Shown here in pieces: positions 7,068 to 15,345 of a stretch of DNA of 64,000 bases. The position numbers were made by a program, and so were the translations under genes. The stretch comes from Spiractinospora alimapuensis (GTDB taxonomy: Bacteria > Actinomycetota > Actinomycetes > Streptosporangiales > Streptosporangiaceae), in NCBI RefSeq assembly GCF_018437505.1, contig NZ_CP072467.1:4798010-4862009 (forward strand). The letters run 5' to 3'. Numbering within the stretch: the first letter of the stretch is position 1; each line of letters begins with the position of its first letter. The notes under the pieces were generated by a model. The model had not been told where the DNA came from and ran no database searches. It worked only from the letters and a program-made list of their open reading frames with translations.

Positions 7068-8258
7068 TCAGTCCGCACCGGCCAGGACGGTGATCGCGGC
7101 GACCGCGGCGTCCGGGCCGATGTAGCCACCGGCGTTCTCGGCGATGGCGTGGCGCGCGCCCTCGACCTGGCGGTTCTCCGCGCGGCCCCGCAGTTGGTCG
7201 GTCAGTTCGACGATCTGGGCGAGGCCGGTGGCGCCCAGCGGATGCCCCTTCGACACCAGACCACCGCTGGGGTTCACCGGGAGCCGGCCCCCCAGCCGGG
7301 TCGCGCCGGCCCGCAGCAGGGACGGAGCCTCGCCCGCCCCGCACAGGCCGAGCTGTTCCAGCACGATCAGTTCCGCGGGTGCGGCCGCGTCATGACACTC
7401 CACGACGTCGATGTCGCCGGGGCCGATGCCCGCGGTCTCGTACGCTCGGGTCGCCAACGACGGAACGAGCTCGCCGTAGACGCCGGGCCGCCCCGATCCG
7501 ACGACCGTGGCCAGGACCCGGACCGGGGAAGCTTGTGCGTGTCGGGCCAGCTCGGGTGTGGTCAGCACCACCGCGGCGGCGCCGTCGCTGAGTGGCGCGC
7601 ACATCGGTACGGTGAGCGGGCCGCTCACCTGGCGTGCCGCCAGTACCTCGTCCACCGTGAGCTCGCGGCCGTACTGTGCCTTCGGGTTCGCCGCGCCGTG
7701 GCCAGCGTTCTTCACCGACACCTGGGCGAAGTCCTCGGGTGTGGCGTCGCTCGACTCCTGGTACCAGGTGGCGAACCGGGCGTAGATGTCCATGAAGACC
7801 GACCCGGTGTCCCGGCTGCCCAGGTCGGCGCGGACCTCCTCGAGTCGTTCCTGGTCGAGCACCGATGTCAGGGAGGCGAGTGCCTTGCCGCGTTCCGCGA
7901 CGATCAGTTTCTCGGCGCCGATCGCCACCGCGATGTCGACCTGGCCGGACCCGACGGCCAGCCACGCCTGGTTCAGCGCCGTCGCGCCGGAGGCGCAGGC
8001 GTTCTCCACGTTGATCAGGGGGACCCCAGTCAACGCGGTATCGCGCACCGCGTGCTGGCCACGCACCGACTCCTGCCCCTGGAGCAGCCCGCCGAGCACG
8101 TTGCCGTAGTAGACAGCCCCGATCTCCGATGCTCCCTCGGGGATCCCGGCGTCGGTGAGCGCCTCGCCGACCGCCTCGGCCGCGAGTGAGGAGACCGGCC
8201 GCTCCGGGTGCTTCCCGAAGGCCGTCATCCCGACGCCACTGATCACAACATCACGCAT
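7068..8258 (-). CDS. SCPx-like thiolase (acetyl-CoA acetyltransferase family)
   Basis: 396 residues of thiolase fold. The nucleophile Cys is in 'NACASGATAL' (near residue 90), the 'ECHDA' motif near 295 and the active-site His in 'GHPLGATGLAQ' near 345 fit the SCP2/SCPx thiolases, which cleave or condense branched or ring-derived acyl-CoAs, more than the classical PhaA/FadA type. SCPx-like thiolases of actinobacteria often pair with a DUF35 OB-fold partner; none is present here. AGGAGTGA precedes the ATG at 8258. Between this gene and the CoA ligase upstream lie two strong hairpins, so it may be on a separate or attenuated transcript. Confidence 0.88.
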   Translation of the reverse strand: MRDVVISGVGMTAFGKHPERPVSSLAAEAVGEALTDAGIPEGASEIGAVYYGNVLGGLLQGQESVRGQHAVRDTALTGVPLINVENACASGATALNQAWLAVGSGQVDIAVAIGAEKLIVAERGKALASLTSVLDQERLEEVRADLGSRDTGSVFMDIYARFATWYQESSDATPEDFAQVSVKNAGHGAANPKAQYGRELTVDEVLAARQVSGPLTVPMCAPLSDGAAAVVLTTPELARHAQASPVRVLATVVGSGRPGVYGELVPSLATRAYETAGIGPGDIDVVECHDAAAPAELIVLEQLGLCGAGEAPSLLRAGATRLGGRLPVNPSGGLVSKGHPLGATGLAQIVELTDQLRGRAENRQVEGARHAIAENAGGYIGPDAAVAAITVLAGAD

Positions 8259-8305
8259 GACTCACTCCTGACTCGGTCGGCGTGTGGTGCCGCGGTTCGC
8301 GGCGC

Positions 8306-8401
8306 CCCGTTCGGTGTCGACCGCCGGCGCGGCCGACACCGAACGGGTGGGTGTACGGCGATCGCCCATCCCCGCCAGCGCGTGTCACCAGCGGGGATGG
8401 G
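8306..8401 (-). terminator. Two tandem strong hairpins inside the catabolic cluster
   Basis: In the 160-nt gap between CoA ligase and thiolase, CCCGTTCGGTGTCG (8306-8319) pairs perfectly with 8334-8347 (14 bp), and CCCATCCCCGC (8365-8375) with GCGGGGATGGG (8391-8401) (11 bp). Both lie downstream of the ligase stop on the minus strand. They look like a double terminator or an RNA-stability/attenuation element that splits the cluster into two expression levels. Confidence 0.55.
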
Positions 8402-8418
8402 GTGACGCCAGATCTCCG

Positions 8419-10005
8419 TCACGCGCCACTGATCCCCTGGCCCCCGCCGGAGTACTGCTCACGGACCCGCTTGCGCAACAGTTTCCCCAAGGGGGTGCGC
8501 GGTAGTTCCTCGGCGAAGTGGACCAGCGTGACCTTCTTGTGTGACCCGACGTGCTCCCTGCTCCACGCCACGATCTCTTCCTCGGTGACGGTGCTGCCCT
8601 CCCGTGGGACGACGATCGCCACCGGCGTCTCGCCCCACTTGGGATGTGCCGTCCCGACCACCGCCACCTCGCGTACCGCCGGATGCGCGGCGATCGCCGA
8701 CTCCAGCTCCGCGGGCCAGATGTTGAAGCCACCCGAGACGATCATGTCTTCCATGCGGTCGACCAGATACAGGAATCCGTCCTCGGAGACGTAACCCATG
8801 TCACGGGTGCGCACCCACCCATCCGCGGTGACCCGGTCCGCGACCGCGGCGTCATCGCCCCAGATCCCGGACATCATGCAGGGAGACCGTGCCACGATCT
8901 CCCCGACCTCTCCGACGGGCAGCTCCGCGTCGCCGTCACCGATGATGCGCACGGAGGCGTTCGGGGTGGGCCTCCCCGCGGAGGCGAGCTTCCGCCGGTC
9001 GGCCTCCGGCCCGTCGACGTGGTGGTCGTCGGGCGTGAGCACGGTGATCGGTACGGCTTCGCTCTGCCCGTAGAGCTGGAACATGATGTTGCCCCACAGG
9101 GCGATCGCCTTCACCATCGTCGGCGCGGTGATGGGGGCCGCCCCGTACATCACGGCACGGAGACTGCTCAGGTCCCGCGACCGCGCGTCGGGGTGGTCGA
9201 CGATCATCTGGATCATCGTCGGTACGACGAGCGTCGAGGTGATGCGCTCTCGTTCGACCACGTCGAGGAACGTCGCCGGGTCGAACTTCGGGAGCACCAC
9301 GGTCGCCGCCCCCGCGGCCAGGAGGGGGTAGACGAACATGCTCGCGGCGTGGGTCAACGGCCCGGCCGCGAGGTAGCGGTCGTTCTCGTCGAACCGGGGG
9401 AGGACGAGGGCGAGTTCGTCGCCCATCGCCATCGTCGCCCCGACGGACATCACGATCCCCTTGGGGAACCCGGTCGTGCCGGCCGAGAACTTGATGACGT
9501 CGGGATCGGAGTCCGCGAGCTCGACGGGTGGGGGAGCGGGCGACGCCGTGGCGAGCCACTCTTCGTATCCGACCGTCGGCACGCTGTGGGGGACAGCGGG
9601 CGTCTCTCCGAGCACGACGACGAGATCCACCGTGGACCCCTCGAGCTCCGCCGCGAGCGGGCCGTAGTACTTGTCCTGGACCAGGAGGACACGCGACCCG
9701 GTGAGGTCGAGCAGGTAGCGGTGCCGGCCAGGAGTGTCGTGGGCGTGCAACGAACACCGGACGAACCCGCTGATGCCGAGGCCGATGATCTGCTCCAGCG
9801 ACTCCAGACAGTTGTCGCCGAGCATCGCGACCCGGTCCCCCCGGGACAGCCCGGCGGCGGCGAGGCCATTCGCCAGCCGGTTCGCGCGTTCGGCGAACCG
9901 GGCATAGGTCAGACTGCGATCGCCGCAGGTCACCGCCACGCGGTCGGCGTAGTCGACTGCCGCTCCGCGCAGCAGCGTCGCCGGAGTCGCGGACGGCCCG
10001 GTCAC
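8419..10005 (-). CDS. AMP-forming acyl-CoA synthetase
   Basis: 528 residues of the ANL superfamily. The phosphate-binding P-loop is 'SAGTTGFPKG' near 175, the adenine/substrate segment 'LYGQSEAVP' near 312, the 'DGWVRTRDMGY' motif near 400, the hinge 'VDRMEDMIVSGGFNI' near 420 and the catalytic Lys in 'PRTPLGKLLRK' near 510. It would activate the free acid substrate of the pathway to its CoA thioester in the cytoplasm. The GTG at 10005 overlaps the stop of the SMP-30-like gene by 4 nt (GTGA), showing a shared transcript. Substrate cannot be told from sequence. Confidence 0.9.
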   Translation of the reverse strand: MTGPSATPATLLRGAAVDYADRVAVTCGDRSLTYARFAERANRLANGLAAAGLSRGDRVAMLGDNCLESLEQIIGLGISGFVRCSLHAHDTPGRHRYLLDLTGSRVLLVQDKYYGPLAAELEGSTVDLVVVLGETPAVPHSVPTVGYEEWLATASPAPPPVELADSDPDVIKFSAGTTGFPKGIVMSVGATMAMGDELALVLPRFDENDRYLAAGPLTHAASMFVYPLLAAGAATVVLPKFDPATFLDVVERERITSTLVVPTMIQMIVDHPDARSRDLSSLRAVMYGAAPITAPTMVKAIALWGNIMFQLYGQSEAVPITVLTPDDHHVDGPEADRRKLASAGRPTPNASVRIIGDGDAELPVGEVGEIVARSPCMMSGIWGDDAAVADRVTADGWVRTRDMGYVSEDGFLYLVDRMEDMIVSGGFNIWPAELESAIAAHPAVREVAVVGTAHPKWGETPVAIVVPREGSTVTEEEIVAWSREHVGSHKKVTLVHFAEELPRTPLGKLLRKRVREQYSGGGQGISGA

Positions 10006-10895
10006 CGCGTGGCGGGCACCTCGACCTGCGTCGTCACCAACGCCGCGGTGCCCGTCACCCCCTGCGCGGCCTCGAAGAACCCGGCGGCGGCGGCGAGCAT
10101 CAGCGTCCGGCCGTCCGGACCGCCCAGGGCACAGCTGTAGACGGGGGTCTCGTCCGGGTGGGAGACCTCCTCCACGATCTTCCCCTCCGGGGACACCCGA
10201 ACGACGCGGTGGCCCGCCGCGTCGGCGGCCCAGACGTGGTCCTCGGCGTCGATCGCGAGTCCGTCCGGGGCGAGCTCCGCGGCGCCGAGCATCTCGGCGG
10301 CGCCGCCGGGCTCAGGCTGGGGGCCGAACTGGGCGAGCACCCGGCGCTCACTCAACGTGCCGTCGTCACCGATGGTGAACGCCGTCAGGCGTGCGGCGAA
10401 GGACTCGGCGACGATCAGCGTCCGGCCGTCGGCGGTGACCACACATCCGTTGGGGCACCAGAGGTCGTCGGCCACGACGACGGCGGTGCCGTCGGGGTCG
10501 ACGCGGAATAGCTGCCCGGGCTCGGGGTCGGCGCCGTCGACGATCGCGAAGCCGATGGTTCCCACCCAGGAGCGGCCCCGCTGGTCGACGATCATGTCGT
10601 TGATCCAGTGCGGCGAGAGGGCGGAGAGGTCGGCGTGCTTGGTGACGGTCCCGTCCGGGCTACGCCGCAGCAGCGACCGGTCCTTCATGGACACCACGAT
10701 CAGGGAGCCGTCCGGAAGCCAGCCGAGACCCGAGCACAGCGCGTCGACCTGCATCAGGTCGGTACGCTCGCCATTCGGGTCCCACGACGCCACGATGCCC
10801 TGGAACGCGTCGGACGCGTACCAGTGGCCGTCGCGCCACCGGACCCCCTCGAAATAGTGGCCGCCCTCAGTGATCGTTGCGAAAGACCTACCCAC
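10002..10895 (-). CDS. SMP-30/gluconolactonase-like beta-propeller hydrolase
   Basis: 297 residues from a GTG at 10895 preceded by AGGAGG (10902-10907). The sequence is a six-bladed SMP-30/LRE-like propeller: 'EGVRWRDGHWYASD' with the metal-binding Glu near 15, 'NDMIVDQRGRSWVGTIGF' with metal Asn near 105, and 'PDGLAIDAEDHVWAADAAG' with metal Asp near 205. Family members are divalent-metal lactonases. In a ring-degrading pathway it would open a lactone formed after oxidation, but that is inference. It sits between the acyl-CoA dehydrogenase (32 nt gap) and the CoA ligase (4-nt overlap). Confidence 0.85.
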   Translation of the reverse strand: MGRSFATITEGGHYFEGVRWRDGHWYASDAFQGIVASWDPNGERTDLMQVDALCSGLGWLPDGSLIVVSMKDRSLLRRSPDGTVTKHADLSALSPHWINDMIVDQRGRSWVGTIGFAIVDGADPEPGQLFRVDPDGTAVVVADDLWCPNGCVVTADGRTLIVAESFAARLTAFTIGDDGTLSERRVLAQFGPQPEPGGAAEMLGAAELAPDGLAIDAEDHVWAADAAGHRVVRVSPEGKIVEEVSHPDETPVYSCALGGPDGRTLMLAAAAGFFEAAQGVTGTAALVTTQVEVPATR

Positions 10896-10927
10896 GTCGA
10901 ATCCTCCTGTTGTGATTGCGTTGGGAC

Positions 10928-12082
10928 TCAGAGCCCATAGGACTTGCCGATGATGTCCCGTTGGATCTCGCTCGTACCGGCGTACACGGTCGACACGATG
11001 GTCTGGCGCAGATGCCGCTGCATGTCGTGCTCCAGCGTGTAGCCGGCCCCACCCATGAGCTGCATACCTTCGATGGCGACGCGCTTCGCCGTCTCGGTGA
11101 CCTTGAGCTTGACCATGGAGGCCTCGCGTGGCACCTGCCGATCCGGGTCCCGGTCGAGTTTCCGGGCGGCGTCGGTGACGAGCAGCCGGCAGCACTCGAG
11201 TTCCGTGGCGAGGTCGGCCATCCGGTGGCGGATCGCCTGGAAACTCCCAACCGGCCGGCCGAACTGCTCCCGCTCACGGATGTACTCCAGGGCGTCGTCG
11301 AACGCCCGACGCGCGTGGCCGAGGAACATCGTTCCGCACATCAGGCGGTCGGTGTTGAGGCAGCGCATGATCTGGGTCCAGGCCGCGCCTTCGGCGCCAA
11401 TGACCCGGCTCTCGTCCACCTCGACGTCGGTGAAGAAGACGTCGTTGACCTCGTCGCCGCCCATCGTGGCGATCGGACGAACCTCGAGGCCCGGAGCGTC
11501 GGCCGGAACGTCGATCATGGTGATCCCGCCGTGCTTTCCGACGGTGGAGTCGGTCCGGCACAGTACGAGGATCCGGGTGGCGATGTGGGCGCAGGAGATC
11601 CACGTCTTCTGGCCGTTGATGACGAACTTCCCGTTCCGGCGCTCCGCCCGGCAGGTCATCGACCCGGCGTCCGAGCCGGTGTCCGGTTCGCTGATCGCGG
11701 TGGCCAGCACGTCGCCACGGCAGACGCCACCGAGAATGTCCCGGCGCTGCTCCTCCGTACCGAACCGCTCGACCACGGTCGCGCTCACGAGGGAGACCGC
11801 GAGACCGAACAGCGGGGCCTTGCCGTACGCCATCTCCTCGATGAGGCGACAGACGTCGCTCGTCGTGCCGCCGCCCCCGCCGTACTCCTCCGGAATCGCG
11901 CAGCCGATCCAGCCCAGGTCGGCGAGCTTGCGATACAGCTCCTGATTGTGGGTAACCCGGTCGTCGTCGGTCAGTGCACGACGCTGTTCCCGGGTTCCGC
12001 ATTCCCGTCGCGTGAACTCCCGGATCGACTCGACGAACTCTCGCCGATCCGAATCCATGTCGGCCGTCGTGACCATGTTCAT
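10928..12082 (-). CDS. Acyl-CoA dehydrogenase
   Basis: 384 residues with the whole acyl-CoA dehydrogenase pattern: N-terminal helical domain with 'GCAIPEEYGGGGG', the FAD/substrate segment 'ATAISEPDTGSDAGS' near 130, 'GQKTWISCAHIA' near 158, and the C-terminal 'YAGTSEIQRDIIG' signature. The catalytic base expected near 'GAGYTLEHDMQRHLRQ' or in 'YAGTSEIQ' cannot be fixed by eye. It oxidises a saturated acyl-CoA using FAD and passes electrons to ETF. GAGGACGGGACG precedes the ATG; the SDR stop lies 18 nt upstream, so the two genes are co-transcribed. Confidence 0.92.
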   Translation of the reverse strand: MNMVTTADMDSDRREFVESIREFTRRECGTREQRRALTDDDRVTHNQELYRKLADLGWIGCAIPEEYGGGGGTTSDVCRLIEEMAYGKAPLFGLAVSLVSATVVERFGTEEQRRDILGGVCRGDVLATAISEPDTGSDAGSMTCRAERRNGKFVINGQKTWISCAHIATRILVLCRTDSTVGKHGGITMIDVPADAPGLEVRPIATMGGDEVNDVFFTDVEVDESRVIGAEGAAWTQIMRCLNTDRLMCGTMFLGHARRAFDDALEYIREREQFGRPVGSFQAIRHRMADLATELECCRLLVTDAARKLDRDPDRQVPREASMVKLKVTETAKRVAIEGMQLMGGAGYTLEHDMQRHLRQTIVSTVYAGTSEIQRDIIGKSYGL

Positions 12083-12100
12083 CGTCCCGTCCTCGTCACG

Positions 12101-12835
12101 TCAGAAAACGCCTGCGGAGTTGTCGATCGAATACACAAGACCGGAGGTGAACGACGACTCGTCGCTCACCAGGTGGACCGCCGCACGCGCCACCTCGTCG
12201 GTTTCGCCCCACCGTCCCTGGCGCCGGTCGAAGAACTCCGGGAGGTCCATGCCGACCCCGCGGGAGAGGGCCTCACCCCCCGACTCGGCGGCGGCGGTAC
12301 GTATCAGGCCCGGCGCGATCGCGTTGACTCGAATGTGCACCGGACGCAGCTCGGCCGCGGCGCTCCTGGTCAACGCCTCCACCCCGGCCTTCGCGGCGGA
12401 GTACGCGCCCATGCCCGGCATCGCCCGGCGGGCCGCGAGGGAGGAGAGGTTGAGGATCGCGCCGCCGCCGCGCCGGGTGAGCGCCGGCGCCGCGGACCGG
12501 ATGCCGTGGAAGGTGCCGGTCAGGCACACTCCGATGACGCGGGACCACTCCTCGTCGCTCAGCTCGGTCAGATCGGCCGCCGCACCCAGACCAGCGTTGT
12601 TCACCATGATGTCGAGCCCACCGAACTCGGCTTCGGTGAACTCCACGGCGGTCGTGAGGTCGTCGGGGGCGGTGACGTCGCACTGGACGAACCGGCTGTG
12701 ATCCCCGGGACGTTCGCGTAGGTCAGCCGCGACGACTGTGGCGCCCTCCGCGGCGAAACGTGTCGTCAGGGCCGCGCCGATTCCGCGGGTGGCGCCGGTG
12801 ACGAGGGCGATCCTGCCCTCCAGTCGGCCGGTCAT
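12101..12835 (-). CDS. Short-chain dehydrogenase/reductase (SDR)
   Basis: 244 residues of classical SDR: cofactor motif 'TGATRGIGAAL' near 13, 'NNAGLG' near 83, and the catalytic Ser (in 'ILNLSSLA'), Tyr and Lys in 'YSAAKAG'. The acidic residue after the second strand ('VVAADLRERPGD') suggests NAD(H) rather than NADP(H). It is the first gene of the minus-strand catabolic cluster. The ATG at 12835 gives the normal SDR start; longer frames to 12862 or 13081 lack a ribosome-binding site. A perfect CTAACCGGTTAG operator lies about 140 nt upstream. Confidence 0.9.
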   Translation of the reverse strand: MTGRLEGRIALVTGATRGIGAALTTRFAAEGATVVAADLRERPGDHSRFVQCDVTAPDDLTTAVEFTEAEFGGLDIMVNNAGLGAAADLTELSDEEWSRVIGVCLTGTFHGIRSAAPALTRRGGGAILNLSSLAARRAMPGMGAYSAAKAGVEALTRSAAAELRPVHIRVNAIAPGLIRTAAAESGGEALSRGVGMDLPEFFDRRQGRWGETDEVARAAVHLVSDESSFTSGLVYSIDNSAGVF

Positions 12836-12975
12836 CCCCGAGGCCTTCCGGTCGTGGCACATCCGGGGTGCGGCGCAGTCGAGTTCAATTGACCGGCGGT
12901 TAGCGCGACCGGGTTCCGCTCTGTGTTTCGCTTGCCCAGGTGCCATGTCATCGTACGGAGGGCCTCCAGTTTTAA

Positions 12976-12987
12976 CTAACCGGTTAG
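12976..12987. promoter_or_regulatory. TetR-type operator upstream of the catabolic cluster
   Basis: CTAACCGGTTAG is a perfect 12-bp palindrome in an AT-rich pocket between the double-TetR gene (ends 13078) and the SDR gene. AACCGGTT-type cores are typical of TetR-family sites. Either TetR regulator of this region could bind it. The 242-nt gap between the two genes otherwise holds no ORF. Confidence 0.55.
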
Positions 12988-13077
12988 AATAATTTTTACT
13001 ACGGGCACCCCGTGTGGTCAAGAGATTCCACGAATGTGATGGCGGTTCCGTGGCTTCACATCGAACTGACGACGGTG

Positions 13078-14319
13078 TCACTCTTTACGGGACGTGAAAT
13101 CCACCAGGATCTCCTGTGGGTCCACGGCGCTGCCAAGCCCCCTAAGCGCCAATACGGTCGCGTGCCCAACGACGAGGTCACGTCGGCCGGGCAGGGATCC
13201 GATCCGGCCCGCCTGCCCCAGCATGGCCGTCAGCACCTCGACCTCCAGGGAACGGTCGAGACCAGGACGGTGGGGCACGTCGCCCACGGCGTCGAAGAGT
13301 CGCGCCTCGACGGCGGCGCGGACCTGGCCCTGTAGCACCGCCGCGAGGGGATCGTCCGGCCCCAGTTCCTGGAGCAGCAGCCACAGATCGCGATCCGCCT
13401 CGATCCGGTGGGCGTGCCCCGCGAACACGTGGTGAACCGCGGTCGCGCACGGACCGCTCGGCCCAGTGCGAGGGGCCTCGGTCGTGGGACGCGCCAAACC
13501 GCGCAGCAGCACCGAGTAGATGGCCCGCTTGTTCCCGAAGTGCCGATAGAACGTGCCGTGGGCCCGTCCGGCCCGCGCCGTGATGTCGGCGACGGTCGCC
13601 CCGGCGTATCCCTTCTCGGCGAGGACCTCCCGAGCGGCCACCAAGAGTGCGTCTCTCGAACGGCGGACGCGCTGGGCCTGTGTGCCTTCGTCCGCCGTGG
13701 CGCCGGGGATCCCGTCTCCCGGTCCGGACAGTCCGATGGAGCCGAGCCAGACGCTCGTGACATGGCGTACGACCTCGTCGACGTCGTGGCGGCGTCGTTC
13801 CAGCAAGGTCGCCCGGCACATGTCCTCGAGCATCGACGAGAGCAGGTGGGCCACGACCGTGACGTCCAACCCGGCGAGCCCCGGCGCGCCCGACCGTTCG
13901 AGCCCCCGCCGGACCTGGGCGACGTACTCGTCCCACCAGCGCCGCCTGATCCGTTCGAAGCCGGGCTGTGTCGCGGCGAGCTGGTCGAGGATCGCCCACA
14001 TCCACCGGTCCGGTTCGAACAGCTCGAAGAACCGTCGGATGTGCGAGCTGATGCTCCGTTCGACGTCGTGCGAACGCCAGAGGTCGCGCGCCTCCTCGCG
14101 CATCCGTCGCTCCGCCTCGGTGACCAACGCCGCGAAGACCGCTTCCTTGCCCTCGAAGTGCAGGTAGAAGGTTCCGTGCGCCTTACCGGCGGCCGTGGCG
14201 ATGTCGGTGATCGTCGCTGGACCGTACCCCTTGTCGCCGAACACCCTCCGCGCCGCGGCCACGAGCTCGCCGCGGGTGCGGCTCGGCCGGTCGGCGCGTG
14301 GGGTCGGCGGCGTCGTCAT
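13078..14319 (-). CDS. Double TetR regulator (two complete TetR units fused)
   Basis: 413 residues, twice the length of a normal TetR protein. Residues about 15-60 hold one helix-turn-helix ('TDIATAAGKAHGTFYLHFEG') with its ligand domain up to about 195; after a Gly-rich linker ('GPGDGIPGATADEG') a second one ('ADITARAGRAHGTFYRHFGN', near 235-265) starts with its own ligand domain to the end. Both recognition helices share 'AHGTFY.HF', so the two halves probably arose by duplication and could read both half-sites of an operator as a monomer. It lies between an enoyl-CoA hydratase gene upstream and the SDR operator downstream, all on the minus strand, and is the best candidate for control of the catabolic cluster. 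Confidence 0.88.
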   Translation of the reverse strand: MTTPPTPRADRPSRTRGELVAAARRVFGDKGYGPATITDIATAAGKAHGTFYLHFEGKEAVFAALVTEAERRMREEARDLWRSHDVERSISSHIRRFFELFEPDRWMWAILDQLAATQPGFERIRRRWWDEYVAQVRRGLERSGAPGLAGLDVTVVAHLLSSMLEDMCRATLLERRRHDVDEVVRHVTSVWLGSIGLSGPGDGIPGATADEGTQAQRVRRSRDALLVAAREVLAEKGYAGATVADITARAGRAHGTFYRHFGNKRAIYSVLLRGLARPTTEAPRTGPSGPCATAVHHVFAGHAHRIEADRDLWLLLQELGPDDPLAAVLQGQVRAAVEARLFDAVGDVPHRPGLDRSLEVEVLTAMLGQAGRIGSLPGRRDLVVGHATVLALRGLGSAVDPQEILVDFTSRKE

Positions 14320-14385
14320 CAGTGGGCCACCTCGGGATCCGGTGGGGGCGGGGCTTGTGGACGTTCCGAAGGACGGCGGGTGGAC

Positions 14386-15210
14386 TCACGTGCCAGTGAA
14401 CTCCGGCGGCCGGCCCGCGGCGAACGCCGTGACCGCCTCACGGTGGTCGTTGCTGCGCATCGTCGCGCGCTCCAGCTCCAGACCCTTCTCCAACACGATG
14501 TCGGCCGAGCGAAGGACCAGCGCGTTGAGTGCCTCCTTGGTTCCGCTGATCGCCAGCGCGGGCCCCTCGGCCAGGCGGACGGCGAATGCGTGAGCCCGCT
14601 CGACGACCTCGGCGTCGGGCACGACGTGGTTCACCAGCCCGATCCGCTCGGCCTCGACCGCGGGAACCTTGTCGCCGGTCAGCAGGTACTCCTTGGCGCG
14701 CGACATTCCGACCAACGCGGGCCAGATCATCGCGCCGCCGTCCCCCGCGACCACACCCATGCGCACGTGCGGGTCCGCGAACACCGCCGACTCCGCCGCG
14801 AAGACGACATCGCAGCACAGCGCGATCGTCGCCCCAAGACCGACCGCCGGACCGTTGACCGCGGCGACGATCGGCATCCGCGCCGCCAGCAGGTTCCGGA
14901 TGAGCGGCGCACCCTCGTCGAACAACGCCTCCACCTCCGCCGGCGTGGCGCTCTCGAACCAGCGCGCGTCACCCCCGGCACTGAACCCTCGGCCATGACC
15001 GGTGAGCACCACCGCGCGGATTCCACCAGCGGAGCCGAGCCACTCCATCAGCTCAGTGAGCTCGTGGTGCATCCGCCCGTTGATCGCGTTCAGCACCTCG
15101 GGACGGTCCAGTGTCACGGTGAGCACGGCATCGGCCAGGTCGAGCGTGAGGTGCTCGTAGTCCGGCAACTTTGGCGGGGGCTGGGGGGTGGATCCGTTGG
15201 GCACCGTCAC
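14386..15210 (-). CDS. Enoyl-CoA hydratase/isomerase, second copy
   Basis: About 274 residues of crotonase fold: 'LTVTLDRPEVLNAI', oxyanion segments 'SAGGDARWF' and 'NGPAVGLGATIALCCDVVFA', and a C-terminal 'RPPEFTGT' close to the 'REPEFVGE' end of the paralogue at 6229. The catalytic Glu positions of true hydratases are not obvious, so an isomerase or dehydratase activity is possible. The exact start is unclear: GTG at 15210 or 15204 follows GGAG at suitable distance, while the frame is open to 15276. It lies 66 nt upstream of the double TetR gene on the same strand and faces the SRPBCC gene across a palindromic region. Confidence 0.85.
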   Translation of the reverse strand: MTVPNGSTPQPPPKLPDYEHLTLDLADAVLTVTLDRPEVLNAINGRMHHELTELMEWLGSAGGIRAVVLTGHGRGFSAGGDARWFESATPAEVEALFDEGAPLIRNLLAARMPIVAAVNGPAVGLGATIALCCDVVFAAESAVFADPHVRMGVVAGDGGAMIWPALVGMSRAKEYLLTGDKVPAVEAERIGLVNHVVPDAEVVERAHAFAVRLAEGPALAISGTKEALNALVLRSADIVLEKGLELERATMRSNDHREAVTAFAAGRPPEFTGT

Positions 15211-15237
15211 GACGACTGCTCCGATCTCCGCTCTTAA

Positions 15238-15255
15238 ACTGACACAGATATCAGT
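15238..15255. promoter_or_regulatory. Inverted repeat in the divergent hydratase/SRPBCC promoter
   Basis: ACTGACACAGATATCAGT has 5-bp inverted arms (ACTGA/TCAGT). It lies 28 nt upstream of the hydratase start and 91 nt upstream of the SRPBCC gene. It is a candidate regulator site; which protein binds is not known. Confidence 0.35.
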
Positions 15256-15345
15256 ACTTTTTCCGGCGTTTGTCAACAGTGATCAACGGGCCACCGAGGG
15301 GTAAATACTGGAAAGGAGGACGAATCGGTCGGCGAGGGGGAGTCG

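Noticed and set aside
8551-10140. 529-codon plus-strand ORF opposite the CoA ligase
   Set aside because: Antisense shadow; Arg/His/Gly-rich with no recognisable fold, and the minus strand carries a full ANL enzyme.
10916-12721. 601-codon plus-strand ORF opposite acyl-CoA dehydrogenase and SDR
   Set aside because: Antisense shadow spanning two real genes and their junction.
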